DNA of 10,374 nucleotides, taken from NCBI GenBank assembly GCA_020216655.1, contig JAIWNU010000108.1:1-10374 (forward strand), in the 5' to 3' direction. Position numbers and translations under genes: made by a program. Numbering within the stretch: position 1 is the stretch's first letter; the number at the start of each line of letters is the position of its first letter. The notes under the pieces were generated by a model. The model did not search any database. It was given only the letters and a program-made list of their open reading frames with translations, and was not told the DNA's origin. Source of the stretch: Treponema sp. GTDB taxonomy: Bacteria; Spirochaetota; Spirochaetia; Treponematales; Breznakiellaceae. Shown here piece after piece: positions 1 through 5,003 of this stretch.

Positions 1-906
1 CAAGCCGGAAATAAGGTTTGTGAGTTCCTTATAGATGAACAAGGCCCGCTCAAGGTTTACCCTGAAATGGCTGGTTCCCGGGGCTAGATCTCCCTGAAAA
101 AGATAATAGGGAGTGGCCCCAAGATTAAGCAGTTCCCGGAAAAGCTCTGCCAGTACCGGGGCGGAATCGTTCACCCCCCGCAGCAGCACCGTTTGAGTAT
201 GGACAGGGATACCCGATTCGATCAAGCAGCTCAGGGCAGCGCGGACATCCTGGGCCAATTCTTGGGGATGATTGACATGGAGTATCAGTCGCAGGGGCCG
301 AAAAGCGCGGAACAGGCTTACCAAGCCGCCGGAGATTCGTTCTGGCGCCATGATGGGCATACGGCTTCCCATACGGAGCAAAATGCCGGGCATTGCAGAC
401 CGGAGGGCTGTAAAAAGTCGTTCCAGTTTTTCATCGCTCCCCATAAGGGGGTCTCCCCCAGAAACCAGGACTTCCCGAACTTCCGGGTGAGAAGCCAGAT
501 AGGCCTGTATGGGTTTAAGTTCCTCATCGGTAATAAAGCCCTGCAGGGTCGATGTCCAGGACCGGCGAAAACAATGGCGGCAATAACCGGCGCAGGTACC
601 GTTGGCCAAAAGCAGTACCCGGTCATGGTACTGGTGTACAAGCCGGGGAGCGACACGGTAGCGGGCTTCGCCCAGGGGATCATCGAGCTCATAGGGCAAA
701 ATGCGGCCTTCTTCAGGGCTTGGGAAAAACTGCCTGCGGATTTCGGGGGCAATACCAGCTGCACAGGCCAGGTTCGCATAAAAGGGAGTCACCGCAAAGG
801 GAAGTATTCCTTTTGCTTTAAGACTCTCCACAAAGGCCGTTTCTTCCGCGGTAACCGTCGCGGCTAGTTCCGGAGGAAGATCGTTAATACGGGTGAGAAG
901 CTTCAT
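1..906 (-). CDS. KamA/EpmB-type radical SAM lysine 2,3-aminomutase family protein (3' end outside window)
   Basis: Translating the minus strand from the ATG at 906-904 gives 302 residues, open to the window edge, so the C-terminus is missing. Seen: the radical SAM motif CxxxCxxC at Cys105, Cys109 and Cys112 within CAGYCRHCFRR, a glycine-rich SAM-binding SGGDPL segment after the second strand, LLRGVND, and PYYLFQGDL near residues 266-274. Known for the family: these enzymes use a 4Fe-4S cluster, S-adenosylmethionine and PLP to move the alpha-amino group of lysine to the beta carbon. In the clostridial KamA, an Arg two residues after the last cluster Cys and an Asp in the QCDL segment bind lysine. 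Their apparent equivalents here are Arg114 and Asp273. The PLP lysine in the downstream PGGGGK motif would lie outside the window. The N-terminus (LPFAVTPFYANLA) fits the short KamA/EpmB-like group, so EF-P beta-lysylation (EpmB role) and free beta-lysine synthesis are both possible. The start overlaps the ribA stop as ATGA and has no Shine-Dalgarno of its own. Confidence 0.9.
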   Translation of the reverse strand, partial: MKLLTRINDLPPELAATVTAEETAFVESLKAKGILPFAVTPFYANLACAAGIAPEIRRQFFPSPEEGRILPYELDDPLGEARYRVAPRLVHQYHDRVLLLANGTCAGYCRHCFRRSWTSTLQGFITDEELKPIQAYLASHPEVREVLVSGGDPLMGSDEKLERLFTALRSAMPGILLRMGSRMPIMAPERISGGLVSLFRAFRPLRLILHVNHPQELAQDVRAALSCLIESGIPVHTQTVLLRGVNDSAPVLAELFRELLNLGATPYYLFQGDLAPGTSHFRVNLERALFIYKELTNLISGL

Positions 907-1631
907 ATGAGGTGATTCATCCGTTCCCGTTTGGTTTTAAGGTATTCTTCATCGTAGGGGTTCGGTGGAATTACGATGGGTATCCGGTCCACCACTTGCA
1001 CCCCTTCCCGCTTCAGTTTTTCGATCTTGTCGGGATTGTTGGTCATGAGGGCCACCGATTTGATACCCAAGAGTTCAATGATTTTAGCGGACACCGAATA
1101 TTCCCGGCCTTCGTCGGGGTAGCCCAGATACAGGTTCGCTTCCACCGTATCAAGGCCCAGGTCCTGGAGCTGGTAGGCCTTTATTTTGTTCAGGAGTCCT
1201 ATACCCCGCCCTTCCTGTTTCATATAGATGACCGCGCCGAATTCCTGGCCGTTAATGTAAGAAAGGGCTGCTTCGAGCTGGTCCCGGCAGTCGCAGCGAA
1301 GGCTTCCGAGGACGTCTCCCGTATGACACTGGGAATGGACCCGGAGGGGAACCCGCTCTTTGCCTTCCACTGTTCCTTTAACAATAGCGGTATGTTCTTT
1401 GTCGTTTTTTGCGTCGTAAAAACCGTATATTGTAAAATGACCAAAACGGGTCGGCAGGTCTGCGTGGGCCACAAGTTCCACACAGCAGGGGCCCGCATCT
1501 TCACAATAGGTGTTGCGGCCCCGGCAATAATGTTCTTCCAATATAAAATCCGGTTTTCCAGTGAGTTTTTTTTCGAGCTCTTCCCGGCTGACCGCCTTTT
1601 CACAGGGCTTTTCCAGGTTGATAGCATCCAT
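903..1631 (-). CDS. ribA: GTP cyclohydrolase II, single-domain, with Cys-rich N-terminal extension
   Basis: This 242-residue protein catalyses the first committed step of riboflavin synthesis: GTP to 2,5-diamino-6-ribosylamino-pyrimidinone phosphate, formate and pyrophosphate. Seen: the zinc-site signature CHTGDVLGSLRCDC with Cys102, Cys113 and Cys115; QEGRGIGL at 139-146 preceded by Tyr136 (aligns with the catalytic Tyr of E. coli RibA); Arg176 in the DEGREY segment; TNNPDK at 197-202; and the usual C-terminal NPYDEEYLKTKRERMNHL stretch. There is no fused DHBP synthase (RibB) domain. E. coli RibA is about 196 residues; the extra roughly 50 residues are N-terminal and contain Cys36, Cys43, Cys49 and Cys50. 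The reading frame extends upstream to 1700, but I chose ATG 1631 because AAGGAG lies 6 nt before it, while the ATG at 1646 and the codon at 1700 have no such site. The gene sits 95 nt after the barrel-protein gene and overlaps the aminomutase gene by 4 nt. Confidence 0.95.
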   Translation of the reverse strand: MDAINLEKPCEKAVSREELEKKLTGKPDFILEEHYCRGRNTYCEDAGPCCVELVAHADLPTRFGHFTIYGFYDAKNDKEHTAIVKGTVEGKERVPLRVHSQCHTGDVLGSLRCDCRDQLEAALSYINGQEFGAVIYMKQEGRGIGLLNKIKAYQLQDLGLDTVEANLYLGYPDEGREYSVSAKIIELLGIKSVALMTNNPDKIEKLKREGVQVVDRIPIVIPPNPYDEEYLKTKRERMNHLI

Positions 1632-1637
1632 AGCTGA

Positions 1638-1643
1638 CTCCTT
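1638..1643 (-). promoter_or_regulatory. Ribosome binding site deciding the ribA start
   Basis: AAGGAG on the minus strand, separated by 6 nt (TCAGCT) from ATG 1631. It selects this start over two in-frame upstream candidates at 1646 and 1700, which would add 5 and 23 residues. Confidence 0.8.
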
Positions 1644-1683
1644 CATCCTGCTGCTGTGCCTAAGGCCTGGCGGTTCAACCGGA

Positions 1684-1718
1684 GGTTCAAGCAAAAGCAA
1701 CAGAGCTTCGCCTGAACC
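1684..1718 (-). repeat. Imperfect inverted repeat (RNA hairpin) between barrel-protein gene and ribA
   Basis: On the minus strand the arms are GGTTCAGGCGAAGC (1718-1705) and GCTTTTGCTTGAACC (1698-1684). They can form about 14 pairs with two G-U pairs, one bulged U and a 6-nt loop. The hairpin begins 8 nt after the barrel-protein stop codon. No U tract follows, so it is not a standard intrinsic terminator. It may protect the 3' end of the upstream message or act in the ribA leader. A second short palindrome, CGGTTNAACCG at 1671-1681, repeats the TTGAACC arm and could pair instead with the GGTTCA arm. Confidence 0.45.
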
Positions 1719-1720
1719 TT

Positions 1721-1749
1721 AATATACTAAAACTTGTGGGTATAGGAAA
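1721..1749 (-). promoter_or_regulatory. Weak candidate promoter for ribA
   Basis: On the minus strand TATATT (1726-1721, 5 of 6 to the sigma-70 -10 consensus) lies 17 nt after TTTCCT (1749-1744, 3 of 6 to the -35). It overlaps the end of the barrel-protein gene and would start transcription near 1714, inside the 5' arm of the hairpin described at 1684-1718. AT-rich matches of this quality arise by chance, so this is only a candidate. Confidence 0.2.
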
Positions 1750-2731
1750 GTGCAATGCGGTTAAAGTACCAGTAGGGGGCTTCGTATTCCCGGGTCTCAA
1801 AGGATCGGTTCCGGGTCGTAGCATCGGTATAATCCCGGGCCATTTTGAACTGGACGAGCATAAGGAGGCTGTCATTTTTACCAAGCTGGAAATTGGTAAG
1901 GCTACCGAGCTGCCAGAACCGGAAATCCGATCCCCATCCGCCAGAGGCCATGGTGCTGTAATCCCGAACATCGCCGATCCATTCCTCGCTTTCCGCCATA
2001 AAACCGACGAAATTAACCATCAGGGGCATCTGGTAACCGAGAATATAGGTGCCGTAGAATTTGGCGCCGTTAAAGTTTTCCCCCGCATCGGCTTCGTACA
2101 GCCAGGCTTTTCCGCTAGCTGCGCCGGTATAGGCTTTGTACTCCATCTTGCCAACAGTCTGAACCACCACATGGTTCCATTCTCCCGGCATAAGGGCAGC
2201 AAGATCAAACTGGAAGGTTCCAGAACCCCAGACTCGCCAGACAAGACCACCAAAGGGGGTAAGTTCAATATCAGAATCGTTGCTTGCGGGATTTAAGCCC
2301 AGCCCCTGGAAGGGTCCCGCGGTCCAGCCCGTACCGAGAGCGGCGCCTCCGGTAAACACGAAAAATGCAATGGGCGTTAGGGAGACCTGTCCGACTGCGT
2401 TGATGGAAACGGGAGAGAGTTCCAAGGTTGCCTTGCCGCTCAAGTTGTTATCCTTCATAAGCCCTGAGCCTGCGAGGAAGGGCATGGAATCGCTATAGGA
2501 AAAGGCAACCTTGGCTTCGGCGCCGCCCCAGGTGGAGCCCAGGGTTCTGAGCGCTCCCGGCGCGTCCTGGCCTTCCAGGGGCGTGTAGGTTATGGGGGCA
2601 AAACCACTTGCCTGATAACCTGCCAGGTTGGGGATGTAGTAAGCTGCCAGGAAATTCATGGAAAGCTCACCGGCGTTTACCTGGGCGAGCAGTCCCACCG
2701 CTGCCAACACACTGAATAGTACTCGTTTCAT
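1727..2731 (-). CDS. Predicted outer-membrane beta-barrel protein (spirochaete type, function unknown)
   Basis: A 334-residue protein I do not recognise by family. Seen: a clean Sec signal peptide with basic start MKR, a hydrophobic stretch at residues 4-16, and a probable signal peptidase I site after VNA (Ala20, before GELS). The mature protein has no cysteine, is rich in Gly, Tyr, Trp and Phe, and has alternating polar/apolar segments such as 270-300 that look like a beta hairpin. It ends in NRIALSYTHKF, with the terminal Phe typical of barrels inserted by the Bam machinery. From this I infer an outer-membrane channel or surface protein; no substrate can be deduced. The ATG at 2731 is preceded at 6 nt by a perfect AGGAGG, suggesting high translation. 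It lies 25 nt after the M20 peptidase gene and probably shares its transcript. An alternative is a periplasmic protein, but the C-terminal signature makes that less likely. Confidence 0.8.
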   Translation of the reverse strand: MKRVLFSVLAAVGLLAQVNAGELSMNFLAAYYIPNLAGYQASGFAPITYTPLEGQDAPGALRTLGSTWGGAEAKVAFSYSDSMPFLAGSGLMKDNNLSGKATLELSPVSINAVGQVSLTPIAFFVFTGGAALGTGWTAGPFQGLGLNPASNDSDIELTPFGGLVWRVWGSGTFQFDLAALMPGEWNHVVVQTVGKMEYKAYTGAASGKAWLYEADAGENFNGAKFYGTYILGYQMPLMVNFVGFMAESEEWIGDVRDYSTMASGGWGSDFRFWQLGSLTNFQLGKNDSLLMLVQFKMARDYTDATTRNRSFETREYEAPYWYFNRIALSYTHKF

Positions 2732-2737
2732 AGAAAT

Positions 2738-2743
2738 CCTCCT
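2738..2743 (-). promoter_or_regulatory. Strong ribosome binding site of the barrel-protein gene
   Basis: Consensus AGGAGG on the minus strand, 6 nt before ATG 2731. It is the best Shine-Dalgarno in the window, in line with an abundant envelope protein. Confidence 0.8.
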
Positions 2744-2756
2744 CTCATATAATTTT

Positions 2757-3980
2757 TTACCGCTCTGCCATCATCAGGGTGGCCATAACCTTGGCATCCC
2801 CGATGATGTTTTCTATGAGGGCATATTCATTAGGTTGATGAGCACTTTCATGGAGCCTGCCCCAGACAACCGAGTCTATGCCGATGTTCCGCAGGAAAGC
2901 GCCGACGGTTCCGCCGCCGATACCAATAGGCCGGGTCTCCACCCCGTAGACCCGTTTAACCGCCTGTGATAGGAAGCGCACCAGGGGAGCATCCGCACTG
3001 GTCGCTTTGGATTCTACCCGCTGGAGTATTTCGTAGCTTATCTGGACATGGCGCTTCGCAGCCACTTCGTTCATAATTCGTTCTACTTCAGCCAGGACAT
3101 CCTTGAGCGGATACTGGGGCAGGACCCGCATATCCATATAAAAGACATCGTCCCCGGGTATAGTATTCACATTGGGCACATTGGCTTCGTGCTTTGTCGG
3201 TTCAAAGGTGGAATAGTCCGGATCAAAGAGGCTGTCCCGGGCGGCAAAACGCCGGGGAAGCTCGTCGTGGAGCCGCACCGCTAGTTCGCAGGCCGCCAGG
3301 TGGGCATTGGCGCCCTGATCTGGCCGGGACCCATGACACTGTTTGCCGGCGGTTTTAAGTTTGAGCCAGAGCAGGTTCTTTTCAGCCACCTCGATGGTTT
3401 CGCCCTTTTCGTCGCCCCCATCGGGAATAACGACCATATCATCACTCCGGAACAGGTTCAGGTTTGCCAGGAGCCACTGAATGCCGTACTCGCTTCCCAT
3501 TTCCTCGTCCGCTACAAAAAGGAGCTTGACCGTATGGGGGGGCTTTATTCCCTGCTGAACCAAGGCCAAGGCTGCCAGCACGGAAGAGGTCAGCCCCTGC
3601 TGGTTGTCTTCAACACCGCGGCCAATGAGGCGGCCATCTTTTACAACAACCTGCCAGGGGTCGCTCTGCCAGAGGGAAAGCTCACCCGGAGGTACCACGT
3701 CGGTATGGCTCATGATCCAAAGCCGCTTGGTATCGCTGGCCCCCGGGATGGTCGCGATAAGATTGGGCCTCACTCCGCCCTTGGCTCGGCTATCCGGCGC
3801 GTCGTGCCGTTCAAGCTGGGTAATGCCGTGGGCTATAAGCCAGGCTTGGAGGGCTTCTACTTTTTCAAGTTCCCCTTCCCCGCCAGAATCGGGAGATATG
3901 GCAGGATGCTTGCAAAGCTCAGTCTCCAGTTCTATCAAGGTATTAGTACTGGATTCGATATACGAATAAATTTTTTCCAT
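2757..3980 (-). CDS. M20-family zinc metallopeptidase (dipeptidase / acyl-amino-acid hydrolase)
   Basis: A 407-residue protein of the M20 clan (DapE, ArgE, carboxypeptidase G2, PepV relatives), a two-zinc cytosolic hydrolase. Seen in order: SHTDVV with zinc ligand His92; GRGVEDNQQG with the bridging Asp125; ADEEMGSEYG at 157-166 with the general-base Glu159 and ligand Glu160; IPDGGD with probable ligand Asp187; a QCHGSRP segment with His216 in the lid domain, expected to reach the partner active site of a dimer; and HESAHQPNEYA with the last ligand His381. All catalytic residues are present, so it should be active. Length is normal for the family. There is no signal peptide. The substrate cannot be read from the sequence: dipeptides or N-acyl amino acids are most likely, and a DapE or ArgE role is not supported by neighbours. 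AAAGGG lies 8 nt before ATG 3980. The gene follows galE by 26 nt and precedes the barrel-protein gene by 25 nt. Confidence 0.92.
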   Translation of the reverse strand: MEKIYSYIESSTNTLIELETELCKHPAISPDSGGEGELEKVEALQAWLIAHGITQLERHDAPDSRAKGGVRPNLIATIPGASDTKRLWIMSHTDVVPPGELSLWQSDPWQVVVKDGRLIGRGVEDNQQGLTSSVLAALALVQQGIKPPHTVKLLFVADEEMGSEYGIQWLLANLNLFRSDDMVVIPDGGDEKGETIEVAEKNLLWLKLKTAGKQCHGSRPDQGANAHLAACELAVRLHDELPRRFAARDSLFDPDYSTFEPTKHEANVPNVNTIPGDDVFYMDMRVLPQYPLKDVLAEVERIMNEVAAKRHVQISYEILQRVESKATSADAPLVRFLSQAVKRVYGVETRPIGIGGGTVGAFLRNIGIDSVVWGRLHESAHQPNEYALIENIIGDAKVMATLMMAER

Positions 3981-4006
3981 CTTTGGGTCCCTTTATATTC
4001 TTATTT

Positions 4007-4984
4007 TTAGAGGCCAGCTTTTTTCCGGTAGACTTCCCAGCTGGTACGGACCAGGGTATCCACATCGGAATACCGGGCGGTCCAGCCGAGAAGTTCCTTG
4101 GCAAGCTGAGCCGAAGCGGTCAGTTTTGCCGGATCTCCAGGCCTGCGGCCAACGATTTTAGCCGGAATGGGCCGGCCGGTAATCTTCCTGGCCGCATCGA
4201 TAATCTGGAGGACCGAAAGACCGCTTTCGCTTCCCAGGTTCACCGTAAGGCTCTGGTTATGTTTAACAAGGTAATCCATGGCTGCCACATGGCCGACTGC
4301 CAGGTCGTTGACATGGATGTAATCCCGCACCCCCGTGCCGTCGATGGTGTCATAGTCGTTGCCGAAGACCTGTACTTCGCTCCGCATGCCCGCAGCGGCT
4401 TCCATAACCACAGGGAGCAGGTTGGCCGGGTTCCGCTCAAGACCGGTAATGCGGCCTTTTACATCGTAGCCCGCAGCGTTAAAGTACCGGAGGGCGGCAA
4501 ATTTTATTCCCTTAAGCTTGTCGTACCACTTGAGGAACCGCTCGATTTCCAGCTTCGTAAAGCCATAGTAGTTTTCCGGCTCCGTAGGATGGTTTTCATC
4601 AATTGGAAGATATTTGGGTTCTCCATAGGTTGCAGCGGAGGAGGAAAACACCACATATTTAATGCCCGCTGCGCAGGCTCCATTCAGTATGTTGATGGTG
4701 CCGCTTATATTGTTCACCGAATATTTTTCCGGCTTGAGCATAGATTCTCCGGCTGCCTTAAAGGCTGCCAGATGGATGAGGGCATCGAAACCTTGGGCCA
4801 TAACCCGTTCCAGAGCCGGGGCATCCATAATATCACCCTTAATGAAGGTTTCTTCGGGGAATAGGTTTTCCTCGAGCCCGCTGGAAAGATTGTCTAAGAC
4901 CGTAACCTGGTGTCCCTGGTCCAGAAATTCCCGACATACATGGCTGCCGATATAACCAGCCCCGCCAATTACCAGAATTTTCAT
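4007..4984 (-). CDS. galE: UDP-glucose 4-epimerase
   Basis: A 325-residue extended short-chain dehydrogenase/reductase that interconverts UDP-glucose and UDP-galactose using tightly bound NAD. Seen: the Rossmann GGAGYIG motif at 7-13, Asp31 and Asn32 after the second strand (NAD ribose region), HLAAFKA at 71-77, FSSSAATYG at 113-121 with catalytic Ser116, the YGFTK motif with catalytic Tyr140 and Lys144, LRYFNAAG at 165-172, and GVRDYIHVNDLA at 218-229. Length is close to the usual 330-340. At the position of the E. coli gatekeeper Tyr299 it appears to have Leu288 (in GDPAKLTAS), as in many Bacillus-type GalE proteins, so UDP-N-acetylhexosamines may also be accepted; this is inference. It supplies UDP-galactose for glycans or allows galactose use, but no galK or galT is in the window. 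GAGGAG lies 6 nt before ATG 4984, and the ABC-F stop is 19 nt upstream. Confidence 0.96.
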   Translation of the reverse strand: MKILVIGGAGYIGSHVCREFLDQGHQVTVLDNLSSGLEENLFPEETFIKGDIMDAPALERVMAQGFDALIHLAAFKAAGESMLKPEKYSVNNISGTINILNGACAAGIKYVVFSSSAATYGEPKYLPIDENHPTEPENYYGFTKLEIERFLKWYDKLKGIKFAALRYFNAAGYDVKGRITGLERNPANLLPVVMEAAAGMRSEVQVFGNDYDTIDGTGVRDYIHVNDLAVGHVAAMDYLVKHNQSLTVNLGSESGLSVLQIIDAARKITGRPIPAKIVGRRPGDPAKLTASAQLAKELLGWTARYSDVDTLVRTSWEVYRKKAGL

Positions 4985-5003
4985 GTGCTACTCCTCTCTA
5001 CTT

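Noticed and set aside
193..867. Plus-strand frame of 224 codons and minus-strand frame at 318-779
   Set aside because: Both are out-of-frame shadows of the radical SAM gene, whose true frame shows CxxxCxxC and continuous family similarity from 906 to the window edge.
912..1637. Long plus-strand open frame of 241 codons opposite ribA
   Set aside because: It mirrors the ribA coding frame, has no Shine-Dalgarno, and its translation resembles no protein family, while the minus-strand frame carries all RibA motifs.
1684..1718. Rho-independent terminator
   Set aside because: The stem is adequate but no U-rich run follows on either strand.
1632..1726. FMN riboswitch ahead of ribA
   Set aside because: The gap is only 95 nt and lacks the conserved RFN-element segments; only simple inverted repeats are present.
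3300..4864. Plus-strand frames at 3300-4010 and 3983-4864
   Set aside because: They lie opposite the M20 peptidase and galE genes, which contain complete active-site motifs on the minus strand; the shadows are of low complexity and lack recognisable domains.
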